From a virus, in IMG/VR virus record IMGVR_UViG_3300027996_000014, positions 1 through 64,000 of that record: DNA of 64,000 nt, one strand, 5' to 3'. Each line of letters starts with the position of its first letter. The first letter of the stretch is position 1. Shown piece after piece: positions 31,811-38,707 of the stretch. Both the position numbers and the translations under genes were made by a program. Under the pieces are notes generated by a model. It was not told the origin of the DNA. It saw nothing but the letters and a program-made list of their open reading frames with translations, and did not search any database.

Positions 31811-31982
31811 TAAGAAACTATGTTGGTTTTGTAGCTCAACTTTAATAGACAACAAGGATAGAAGAAACTGTCCAAAATGTTTATGGGAAGAACGTGTTTA
31901 CAAAAAGCTTACTAAATCAGATTTTGATAATTTTATTAAAGAAACTAACAAGATATTAAACCAAAACAAAGAAGATGAGTAA
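31803..31982 (+). CDS. Tiny cassette gene 10, zinc-ribbon-like protein
   Basis: 59 residues. C-x2-C pairs in KLCWFCSST and NCPKCLWEE indicate a zinc ribbon in the N-terminal half; the rest is a helical tail ending LNQNKEDE-stop within linker B. Second zinc-ribbon gene of the nest. Function unknown. Confidence 0.6.
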   Translation: MSDKKLCWFCSSTLIDNKDRRNCPKCLWEERVYKKLTKSDFDNFIKETNKILNQNKEDE

Positions 31983-32223
31983 AATAATTTTCACAACAAA
32001 AGATGGGTATGATATAACAGAAGGAATAAAATACTATTCTGTTAGAGTAAAAGAATATAAAACAACTAAATCACCATTATGGAGTATGTGTGGACCTTAT
32101 ATTAATCCTAAAGCACATGAACCAACAGGTGAGATTGAATACTTTTACAAGAAAGAAAATGCAATAGAATTTATAAACCAAAACAAAGATGATGAAGGAA
32201 TACTACGTAAAAGAAATACTTGA
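31975..32223 (+). CDS. Tiny cassette gene 11, frame reads through linker B
   Basis: 82 residues, starting MSKIIFTTKDGYDITEGIKY. A small alpha/beta domain with SVRVKEYKTTKSPLWSMCG. The usual NQNKDE-stop is replaced by NQNKDDEGILRKRNT, so the product is extended by eight residues into the next gene (35-base overlap). A loss of the linker stop would explain this. Confidence 0.55.
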   Translation: MSKIIFTTKDGYDITEGIKYYSVRVKEYKTTKSPLWSMCGPYINPKAHEPTGEIEYFYKKENAIEFINQNKDDEGILRKRNT

Positions 32224-32371
32224 AGCTACAAAAACTCAAGTTAAAGGTTTTGATAATTCAAGATTAATCATGGCTATTTTAGATAAATTTGAAGCAGAGG
32301 TTAGAGTTGACCAATGTGATAAAGATAAAGAGATGGCTATGAACATATTAAACCAAAACAAAGATGAGTAA
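32189..32371 (+). CDS. Tiny cassette gene 12, helical protein
   Basis: 60 residues from the first of two adjacent ATGs (32189, 32192). Helical throughout (EATKTQVKGFDNSRLIMAIL; DKDKEMAMNILNQNK). Ends LNQNKDE-stop in linker B and overlaps the next gene by 8 bases. Function unknown. Confidence 0.55.
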   Translation: MMKEYYVKEILEATKTQVKGFDNSRLIMAILDKFEAEVRVDQCDKDKEMAMNILNQNKDE

Positions 32372-32696
32372 GAGAAAAGAAATAACAACTATGTTGATTG
32401 ATATTTTTGATAGAATCAATATAGATACTCCAAATAACTTTGATAACATTTTAGAATTTGTTGTTGAAGATGTAGAAGAAACCGCTGATAAAGAAAATTG
32501 GCATGATGGAGATGTAGCAATAGCATTTAGAAGATGGATAGAATTAAACCAAAACAAAAAAGTAAGTATAATCCACGATTGCTATGGTACTTATTTAAAC
32601 AGAAATAACAATAATATAATTGAATTTTATTGTAAAAAATATTCAAATGATACTGAATTAGGTAAAGCAATAAGAAAATTTAAATATAAACAATAA
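32364..32696 (+). CDS. Mosaic cassette gene (fusion across a broken linker B)
   Basis: 110 residues. Residues 1-60 resemble a normal small cassette protein ending at ELNQNK, where linker B (32546) has lost its ATG and stop. Then comes a stretch of 21 bases identical to part of the uracil-DNA glycosylase-like gene (32563-32583 versus 50703-50723). Next is a 17-base stretch identical to the end of cassette gene 9 (32584-32600 versus 31776-31792). Finally, a tail matches the C-terminus of the 226-residue protein (YCKKYSNDTELGKAIRKFK). The gene looks assembled from four sources. Confidence 0.75.
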   Translation: MSKRKEITTMLIDIFDRINIDTPNNFDNILEFVVEDVEETADKENWHDGDVAIAFRRWIELNQNKKVSIIHDCYGTYLNRNNNNIIEFYCKKYSNDTELGKAIRKFKYKQ

Positions 32697-32700
32697 AAAT

Positions 32701-34560
32701 ATGGATAGAGTAGTATATGATTTGGAACAATTTCCAAATTTTCATTCAGGTGTTTTTTATGACATAGACCTAAAAACTAAAAAAGTATTTGCACTTCATC
32801 AAGAAAGAGATGAACGAATAGAATATTTTAATTATTTAATAGAGGCAAGTAAAACCATTGGAATGATAGGATTTAATAATCTTGATTATGACTATCCAAT
32901 GCTTCATTATATCCTCACTAACACAAAGAAATTATTATCTATTCCAATTGAAGAATGTCTTACTTTAATGTATGCAAAAAGTCAATGTATAATAGATTCA
33001 GAATATCCTGCAATATCACATTGGAATGTACGTATTAAACAATTAGATTTATTTAGAATACATCATTTTAATAATGTTGCAAGATATACATCATTAAAAC
33101 ATCTTCAAATGGCTATGCATTGGCATAATTTACAAGAAATGCCTTTTCATTATACTCATATGGTAACTAAAAAAGAAATTTCTGAAGTATTAGAATATAA
33201 TGATAATGATGTAATGAGTACTTATCAGTTTTATCTTGAATCTTCTAAAGAAATACAATTTAGGAAAAGAATTAGTAAACAATACAATATTAATTGTATG
33301 AATTATCCTGATGTAAAAATTGGAGAAGAGATATTAATTATTGAAAATGCTAAAGCATTAAATATTCCAATAAAAGAATTTAGAAAATTACGTACAGAAA
33401 GAGATTTTATTAAATTAAAAGAATGCGTATTACCATCTATAAAATTTAAATCTAAAGAATTTAATAAAGCGTTAGATTATTTTAAATCTAAGACTGTTCA
33501 TGCGATGAATACTAAAGGTGTATTAGATCATACTATTATTTATGGTGGTGTAAAATATGACTTTGGAGGAGGAGGTATTCACGGAACATGTGGTTCTGGA
33601 GTATTTAGAACTGATGATGAAGGAGAATTAATCCTTGTTGATGTAAGTTCATACTATCCTAATTTAGCAATTAAAAATAAATTTTACCCTAAGCATCTTT
33701 CAGTGAAGTTTTGTGAAGTTGGTGATAATCTTTATCAACAAAGAATGAAAGCTAAAGAAGAAGGTGATAAACAAATGGTAGATGCTATTAAATTAGCATT
33801 AAATGGTGCATTATTTGGAAAAAGTAATGATGAATATAGCCCTATGTATGATACTAAATTTATGTTTGATATTACTATTAATGGACAATTGTTATTATGC
33901 ATGTTAGCAGAAAGAATTACAGATGCTGGCATTAAAATAATACAAATTAATACTGATGGTATATTAGTAAAAGTTAGTAAAACTATGCAAACAAAACTAA
34001 AAGAAATGTGTAAAAAATGGGAAAACTTAACAAAATTGAAATTAGATTATGATTTATTTAAAGTAATCATTCAACGTGATGTTAATAATTATTCAGGCAC
34101 ATTTACTGATAATACAACTAAAGAAAAAGGAGCATTTGCTATTGATAAACCTTGGAATAAAAATCATTCAATGAAGGTAGTATCTATAGCTGTTGCAAAA
34201 TATTTTGTAAATGGAATACCTGTAGAAGATACTATTAAAAATCATAATGAAATATTTGATTTTTGTATTAGTCAAAAAGTAGGTAAACAATATACAGTAG
34301 AACATCATTATCTTAAAGATAACAATTTAATAAAAGAAAAAGTTCAACAATTGAATAGATTTTTTATCACCAATACTGGTGGAGCACTTGTTAAAGTTAA
34401 AGAAGATAGTTCAGTAAGTAGATTAACAGCAGGTCACAGTATTGGTCTGTTTAACAAATTTTATAAATCTGACAATTACGATTTAAAGTATAATTATTAT
34501 ATAGCTGAAGCTAATAAATTAATTAATGCTGTCGATAATGGTCAAATATCAATGTTTTAA
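32701..34560 (+). CDS. DNA polymerase, family B
   Basis: 619 residues. 3'-5' exonuclease: exo I VYDLEQF (Asp6, Glu8), exo II GFNNLDYDYP, exo III YNDNDVMSTYQF. Polymerase: motif A DVSSYYPN (Asp314), motif B KLALNGALFG (Lys364, Asn368), motif C INTDGI (Asp419). Motif C has Asn where the common YxDTDS has its first Asp. The protein is short, lacks a recognisable terminal-protein domain and resembles the polymerases of crAss-like phages. It copies the phage genome with the ligase, primase and helicases encoded downstream. Its start codon lies in a variant of linker A. Confidence 0.9.
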   Translation: MDRVVYDLEQFPNFHSGVFYDIDLKTKKVFALHQERDERIEYFNYLIEASKTIGMIGFNNLDYDYPMLHYILTNTKKLLSIPIEECLTLMYAKSQCIIDSEYPAISHWNVRIKQLDLFRIHHFNNVARYTSLKHLQMAMHWHNLQEMPFHYTHMVTKKEISEVLEYNDNDVMSTYQFYLESSKEIQFRKRISKQYNINCMNYPDVKIGEEILIIENAKALNIPIKEFRKLRTERDFIKLKECVLPSIKFKSKEFNKALDYFKSKTVHAMNTKGVLDHTIIYGGVKYDFGGGGIHGTCGSGVFRTDDEGELILVDVSSYYPNLAIKNKFYPKHLSVKFCEVGDNLYQQRMKAKEEGDKQMVDAIKLALNGALFGKSNDEYSPMYDTKFMFDITINGQLLLCMLAERITDAGIKIIQINTDGILVKVSKTMQTKLKEMCKKWENLTKLKLDYDLFKVIIQRDVNNYSGTFTDNTTKEKGAFAIDKPWNKNHSMKVVSIAVAKYFVNGIPVEDTIKNHNEIFDFCISQKVGKQYTVEHHYLKDNNLIKEKVQQLNRFFITNTGGALVKVKEDSSVSRLTAGHSIGLFNKFYKSDNYDLKYNYYIAEANKLINAVDNGQISMF

Positions 34561-34570
34561 TAATAATAAT

Positions 34571-34837
34571 ATGAAGTTTAAACCATTAGCAACAAGAGTA
34601 ATAGTATTAGTTAATCCTGATGAGGTAGAACTAGTAAAAGGAGTTATGTCATTTATACCTGAAAAAGTATTAAGAGGTGTAGTACAAGCAGTTGGACCAG
34701 GTACTAAAAAAGAACCAATGGAAATTAAAATTGGAGATGAAATATCTTATGGTAAAAATTCAGGAACAGAAGTTGAAATTGAAGGTGGAAAATACCTAAT
34801 AATGAGACAATCTGCAATTGATGGAATTATTCGATGA
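34571..34837 (+). CDS. groES: GroES-like co-chaperonin
   Basis: 88 residues from the ATG at 34571, 11 bases after the polymerase stop. The full Cpn10 pattern is visible: KPLATRVIVLV at the start, RGVVQAVGPGTK, IKIGDEISYGKNSGTEVEI and YLIMRQSAIDGII at the end. A mobile loop at about 18-33 (PDEVELVKGVMSFIPE) differs from bacterial GroES. As with T4 gp31, a phage co-chaperonin can change the GroEL cage to fold capsid proteins. No GroEL gene is present in the window, so it would act with host GroEL. Confidence 0.9.
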   Translation: MKFKPLATRVIVLVNPDEVELVKGVMSFIPEKVLRGVVQAVGPGTKKEPMEIKIGDEISYGKNSGTEVEIEGGKYLIMRQSAIDGIIR

Positions 34838-35139
34838 AAGATTTATCCAAGTATCATTATAGCGATTTTAGTAATGTAGTTACTATTTATGATAATAAAA
34901 AAAGAGCAATTATTAATGCTTTATGTATAACTATTACTTTAAAACATGCATCACTTGAATTAGGAATATCAGAAAGATGTTTACGTGATTTTATGAGTGA
35001 ATGTAATATTACAACTGAAGATGTACATGTAATGCGTAAGAGATTCGTATTATCTAAAATAAAAATAAAATTACAATATAAATTTATATTAAATGGCAAA
35101 AAAACAAATTACTGTAAAAATTCTAAAATCAAAAACTGA
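34834..35139 (+). CDS. Small helix-turn-helix protein
   Basis: 101 residues; start overlaps the GroES stop (ATGA). A helix-turn-helix lies at about residues 36-56 (TLKHASLELGISERCLRDFM), with a basic C-terminus. The last 16 codons overlap the next gene in another frame. Likely DNA-binding regulator. Confidence 0.6.
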   Translation: MKDLSKYHYSDFSNVVTIYDNKKRAIINALCITITLKHASLELGISERCLRDFMSECNITTEDVHVMRKRFVLSKIKIKLQYKFILNGKKTNYCKNSKIKN

Positions 35140-35275
35140 TGTAATGTGGTATAGAGATAGAATAGGTAATACTTTTAAAGTTATGAAAATTGAAGGTAAA
35201 GATTATTATGAAATATCTACAGGAAAAAGTAGTAGTAAAATAATTTTTAAAGAAGATTGTAAAGAACTAAAATAA
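35093..35275 (+). CDS. Small basic protein, unknown
   Basis: 60 residues, basic and beta-rich (KKQITVKILKSKTDVMWYRD; GNTFKVMKIEGKDYYEIST). It overlaps the end of the helix-turn-helix gene by 47 bases. The sequence resembles small SH3- or KOW-like beta proteins found in phages. Real gene likely because of composition and clean stop; function unknown. Confidence 0.5.
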   Translation: MAKKQITVKILKSKTDVMWYRDRIGNTFKVMKIEGKDYYEISTGKSSSKIIFKEDCKELK

Positions 35276-35289
35276 ATAAATAAATAAAT

Positions 35290-36363
35290 ATGAGTTATTC
35301 AGAGAGAATTTATAAAAAAGATTCTAAAAATAGAGTACGTTTATTACACGTATATGTTGAAGGGGCTGATCTAATTTCATTATCAGGTTTAATTGATGGA
35401 AAATTAAAAGAAGATAGAAGTACATGTATTTCTAAAAATATTGGAAAATCTAATGAAACTAGTCCTAATACACAAGCTGAATTTGAAGCAAGAGCAAAAA
35501 TTCAATCTAAAATGTCTGAAGGATATTTTAAAACAATTAAAGAAGCTGAGAATAATGAGGTGATTCTACCTATGTTGGCAAAAGACTATAATAAAGAAAA
35601 AAAGAAAGTAATCTTTCCTTGTTTTATACAACCTAAATTAGATGGACAACGTGCATTAGGAAACAAAATGGTACCAATGATTTCTCGTAAAGGAAAAATA
35701 ATTGATACTATGAGTCATATTCAAAAAGAATTAGATATTCTTGATAAAGAAAATGAAGTTTATCTTGATGGAGAATTATATGCTCATGGAAAAACATTTC
35801 AAGAAAATATGAGACTTATTAAAAAATATCGTCCAAGAGAATCTGAAACAGTTAAATATCATGTATATGATTTAATTATGGATGCTCCATTTGAAATAAG
35901 ATATGCAGAATTAAAAGCATTAGTAGTAAGTATGACTGAAATTAAAATAGTTCCTACTTATAAAATAGAAAATGAAGAACAATTAAAAAAATTTCATCTA
36001 CAGTTTATAGCTAGTGGTTATGAAGGAACAATTATAAGACACAGTAACGCAGGATACAGTATTAATAAAAGAGATAGTCAATTATTAAAGTATAAAGATT
36101 TTATTGATGAAGCGTATGAAGTTATAGATATCTTGCCTAGTGATAAGAATCCAGATCAAGGTGTTGTACGCTGTACTATTGGTGGTGGATATGCAAATGT
36201 GACTTTTGGTTGTGGAATGAAGTTTTCTCATAAAGAACGTGAAGAAATGTTAATTAATAAATCTGATTACATAGGTAAAATAGCAGAAATACGTTTCTTT
36301 GAATATACTGATGATGGTATACCAAGATTTCCTGTATGTCACGGATTTAGAAACGATAAATAA
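35290..36363 (+). CDS. ATP-dependent DNA ligase
   Basis: 357 residues. Motif I with the adenylated lysine: QPKLDGQRALG (Lys116). Motif III: VYLDGELYAHG. Motif IV: GYEGTIIRH. Motif V: QLLKYKDF. A C-terminal OB-like region follows (DQGVVRCTIGGGYANV). N-terminal extension of about 100 residues before motif I. Joins nicks during replication and recombination. The leader is a simple AAAT-type repeat (35267-35288). Confidence 0.9.
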   Translation: MSYSERIYKKDSKNRVRLLHVYVEGADLISLSGLIDGKLKEDRSTCISKNIGKSNETSPNTQAEFEARAKIQSKMSEGYFKTIKEAENNEVILPMLAKDYNKEKKKVIFPCFIQPKLDGQRALGNKMVPMISRKGKIIDTMSHIQKELDILDKENEVYLDGELYAHGKTFQENMRLIKKYRPRESETVKYHVYDLIMDAPFEIRYAELKALVVSMTEIKIVPTYKIENEEQLKKFHLQFIASGYEGTIIRHSNAGYSINKRDSQLLKYKDFIDEAYEVIDILPSDKNPDQGVVRCTIGGGYANVTFGCGMKFSHKEREEMLINKSDYIGKIAEIRFFEYTDDGIPRFPVCHGFRNDK

Positions 36364-36427
36364 TTAAAAATTAGAAATAATGGCCAAACCTACAGCCAGA
36401 AAAGTAGGTAACAATTAAACTATTATT

Positions 36428-36550
36428 ATGTCAGAAAAAGACAACAAAAACAACAAAGAAGAAGAGCCTATGGGTACAGTACAAATGTTATTAGGTATTG
36501 CATCATTTGTAGCAGCAATCTATGTATTGTATGTAGTATTTGCAGGGTAG
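36428..36550 (+). CDS. Tiny membrane protein
   Basis: 40 residues. A charged N-terminus (SEKDNKNNKEEEPMGTVQ) is followed by one membrane helix (MLLGIASFVAAIYVLYVVF). Its stop lies 8 bases before the structured RNA element at 36559. Function unknown. Confidence 0.55.
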   Translation: MSEKDNKNNKEEEPMGTVQMLLGIASFVAAIYVLYVVFAG

Positions 36551-36558
36551 TATTATTA

Positions 36559-36767
36559 AATTCTTAATACAAAGTAACGCCAGTGATTATGGTTCTGGAT
36601 CCAGGTCTGCAATGCGAACAGTAAAGAGTAAACCCTGGGAGGAGTAGCTATGAAGACATTAAATAAAGTGAGAGCTTTTGCTGAAAAGTGGTCAATATGA
36701 ACATGAAACGGAGCAATCCCTGACATGAGAAGGCGGTCCATAAAGTTAGGTTACTATATTAAGAATT
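36559..36767 (+). ncRNA. Structured RNA element A closed by an 11-bp stem
   Basis: AATTCTTAATA (36559-36569) pairs perfectly with TATTAAGAATT (36757-36767), reinforced by AGTAAC (36573-36578)/GTTACT (36750-36755). Inside are CCAGG/CCTGG (about 36601-36638), CTGGATCCAG palindrome (36595-36604), AGCT/AGCT and GTCA/TGAC pairings. The 209-nt unit has no convincing gene on either strand. Candidate noncoding RNA, class unknown. Confidence 0.6.
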
Positions 36768-36772
36768 AAATT

Positions 36773-36977
36773 TTGAAGTCTTAGTATGTGGTAGGGCAAT
36801 GTTACTTGTTAGCAACCCACCAGTCACAATCATACGGGAAAACGTACTTAGATTTTGCTGTTAATAGGCAAGACATGGGGCTTGGTACGAAGTCTTAAAC
36901 TAATCAAGGAAGCAAGGAGTACCTTGGAATAGGGAAACGGAGGTAGATGCTCTGGTTTAGGATTACTTCAATTTTTT
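36773..36977 (+). ncRNA. Structured RNA element B with terminator-like end
   Basis: TTGAAGT (36773-36779) pairs with ACTTCAA (36965-36971), followed by a T-run. Inside are a GGTAGGG/CCCACC stem (36793-36823), TACG/CGTA hairpin (36834-36848), and GGTAC/GTACC interleaved with CTTG/CAAG, a possible pseudoknot. GAAGTCTTA occurs twice (36775, 36889). Only 5 bases separate element A from B, suggesting one bipartite RNA of about 420 nt or two tandem RNAs. Confidence 0.55.
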
Positions 36978-37003
36978 ATTAACAATCTAAAACTAAACAA
37001 AAG

Positions 37004-37249
37004 ATGAGTAAATATCAAACTGAAAAACGTAAAAATAAAGAACTTCGTATAATAATATTATCTAAAGAAGAAGCAATGAAATTACAAATTAAAGAGTATA
37101 CTATTATTAAAAGAAAGTTAGATATGATAATTCATTGGTTAGGGAATCATACAGGTATTGCACCTGCTTCTTTAGAAAGTCACATGAAAAATATAGATAG
37201 AGTATTAATTAAAACATTTAAAAATGAGAAGTCTAATATTATTAATTAG
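37004..37249 (+). CDS. Small basic hypothetical protein
   Basis: 81 residues, basic and helical (KYQTEKRKNKELRIIILSKE; LDMIIHWLGNHTGIAPASLE). Starts in a variant of linker B and overlaps the next gene by 26 bases. Function unknown. Confidence 0.5.
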   Translation: MSKYQTEKRKNKELRIIILSKEEAMKLQIKEYTIIKRKLDMIIHWLGNHTGIAPASLESHMKNIDRVLIKTFKNEKSNIIN

Positions 37250-37661
37250 AGGTTTAGCAGTTCGTACATCATTTAATGATTGGGACTGGGCCACATTACA
37301 ACTTATTCAAATTAATAAAACAAGTGAACCATTTAATAAATGGGTGCTTATGGAAATTACATTTGAAGGAGAAATAAATAAAGGAATTCCTGCTGATATA
37401 GAAGTTACTCATGAAGGAGAAGAATTAATATTAACGTGTTATGAAAAAGAAGTATTTGGTGAAATTAAACTAAAAGCTACTTATGATGAAGAAATGTTTC
37501 ATGAAGCTCATTCACCTAAATATATTCCTACATATGAAATTTTAGAAATAACTATATGTGGTGAAAATGTAAAAAAACTTAATTTATCAAAAGAATTAAA
37601 AACTAATATTCAATCAGTAGCAGAATCTTATAGAGATAAAATGATTGAAGAACTTATATAA
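37224..37661 (+). CDS. Hypothetical protein, beta-rich
   Basis: 145 residues with a predicted beta domain: VLMEITFEGEINKGIPADIE, then ILTCYEKEVFGEIKLKATYD and a helical tail. Some crAss-like and Bacteroidetes phages carry similar acidic beta proteins between ligase and helicases; no function is known to me. Confidence 0.5.
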   Translation: MRSLILLIRGLAVRTSFNDWDWATLQLIQINKTSEPFNKWVLMEITFEGEINKGIPADIEVTHEGEELILTCYEKEVFGEIKLKATYDEEMFHEAHSPKYIPTYEILEITICGENVKKLNLSKELKTNIQSVAESYRDKMIEELI

Positions 37662-37664
37662 ATT

Positions 37665-38030
37665 ATGAAATGGACTAATAAAGATATGCTTGAATTTGCT
37701 AGAGTAGCAAGTGAAGGTGCTTATGGAAATTACAGAGGTTGTAAAACTCTTATAAGTAAATTAAATAAATATAAAGAATTAAATGAAATGAGTAGATATG
37801 TAAAAGAATTGGAAGATGGTAATTATATAAGTTATGGTTTTGACAATGCATTGGGTTATTTTTTTGATTTATGTACAGCTTCTGATGAAGATGGTGATAG
37901 TGAACTTTTAATAGAAGAATCTAGCATATTATCTGGAATGAATAATGGCAAAATGATAGGATTAATGAGTATCTTTAAGCTACCTGAATCACACATTGAA
38001 ATGGTAGCTATGGATGTTCCAATAGTATAA
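37665..38030 (+). CDS. Hypothetical protein, helical
   Basis: 121 residues. N-terminal helices (NKDMLEFARVASEGAYGNYR), a central aromatic stretch (ALGYFFDLCTASDEDGDSEL) and acidic end. No family recognised. Three bases after the previous gene, so co-translated. Confidence 0.5.
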   Translation: MKWTNKDMLEFARVASEGAYGNYRGCKTLISKLNKYKELNEMSRYVKELEDGNYISYGFDNALGYFFDLCTASDEDGDSELLIEESSILSGMNNGKMIGLMSIFKLPESHIEMVAMDVPIV

Positions 38031-38041
38031 AATAAATTAAT

Positions 38042-38230
38042 ATGGTAGATGACTGGGAAGATCAAAAGTTTAAAGGAACTATTTATGGTTCAAGTAAACC
38101 TATTGATAAAAATGATAAACTAGCTATTAAAAAACGTAAATTATATATAAAATTTAATTTATGTACTAGTAATGAAGAAAGGAAAAGATTAATTGAAAAA
38201 GAAATTAAACTTAATAAGAGGAGTAAGTAG
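38042..38230 (+). CDS. Small lysine-rich hypothetical protein
   Basis: 62 residues, lysine-rich, probably a helical or disordered basic protein (SKPIDKNDKLAIKKRKLYIK; ERKRLIEKEIKLNKRSK). Its last codons form the 5' arm of a terminator stem. Function unknown. Confidence 0.5.
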   Translation: MVDDWEDQKFKGTIYGSSKPIDKNDKLAIKKRKLYIKFNLCTSNEERKRLIEKEIKLNKRSK

Positions 38231-38241
38231 CTCCTCTTTTT
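38216..38241 (+). terminator. Terminator overlapping a gene end
   Basis: AAGAGGAG (38216-38223) pairs with CTCCTCTT (38231-38238), loop TAAGTAG, then T-run. The stop codon of the preceding gene lies in the loop. It separates the ligase block from the helicase block. Confidence 0.75.
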
Positions 38242-38267
38242 CACATATAAAATTAACACATTTAATT

Positions 38268-38699
38268 ATGTATACTACAGAACAAAGATTAGTTATTTAT
38301 ATAAAAAGAATGAGGTTAGATAAACCTAATAGAAGACCATTTGTTTCAGATCAACGTTTTTATGCAATAGGTTTATTATATTATAAATTTGGATGGACAG
38401 AATCAAAAATAGCAAGATTACTTGATAAAAATCGTACTTCAATATGGTATGCTAAAGTAAAACCTTATGAATTTTTAAGTATGAATGATGAAAAATTTAA
38501 ATTTCATTGTAAAAAAATAATGAATATTTTTCCATACACTTTTCCAAAACCATTACATTATAATCAACCTAATCATCGAAGAGTTTATCATAATTTAAAT
38601 AAAGAAAGAGAAAATAAATTATTAGAATTTAAATCGTTGTATCCTAGATTACAAGATTTAAATGAAACAATGAATCTTTTAATAGATACATTTTTATAA
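38268..38699 (+). CDS. DnaA domain IV-like DNA-binding protein
   Basis: 143 residues from the ATG at 38268. A longer frame from 38193 would run through the terminator and is rejected. The N-terminal half has the helix pattern of DnaA domain IV (FYAIGLLYYKFGWTESKIARL, then LDKNRTSIWYAKVKPYEF), where bacterial DnaA has '...AIGR.FGGRDHTTV.HA...'. The C-terminal half is basic and helical. A replication-initiator or transcription-factor role is likely; the iteron-like array at 23942 is a possible target. Confidence 0.6.
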   Translation: MYTTEQRLVIYIKRMRLDKPNRRPFVSDQRFYAIGLLYYKFGWTESKIARLLDKNRTSIWYAKVKPYEFLSMNDEKFKFHCKKIMNIFPYTFPKPLHYNQPNHRRVYHNLNKERENKLLEFKSLYPRLQDLNETMNLLIDTFL

Positions 38700-38707
38700 C
38701 ATTAACT

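Larger units (their letters stand above)
31098..32566 (+). repeat. Linker B: repeated stop/start sequence AAACCAAAACAAAGATGA
   Basis: The core AAACCAAAACAAA occurs at 31098, 31614, 31789, 31958, 32175, 32350 and 32546; looser variants are at 30910 and 36990. In the standard form, the frame reads Asn-Gln-Asn-Lys-Asp-Glu-stop (31789, 31958, 32350) while ATGAGT starts the next gene in another frame, an 8-base overlap. At 32175 and 32546 the stop has been lost and the frames read through. Confidence 0.9.
30149..32703 (+). repeat. Linker A: repeated stop/start sequence AAACAATAGAGATATG
   Basis: Five perfect copies at 30149-30164, 30315-30330, 30511-30526, 30651-30666 and 31333-31348, plus a variant (AAACAATAAAAATATG) at 32688-32703. 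In each copy the final ATG is the start of the next gene. In most copies the previous gene ends inside it as Lys-Gln-TAG (or TAA just before). It is thus both a gene end and a gene start. Functions: translation coupling, recombination site, or both. Confidence 0.9.

Noticed and set aside
36380-36418. 12-codon frame between the ligase and the tiny membrane protein
   Set aside because: Too short to support; no repeat or linker context.
38193-38267. Longer N-terminus for the DnaA-like protein
   Set aside because: It would be encoded by the terminator hairpin at 38216-38241; the ATG at 38268 has a normal A-rich leader.
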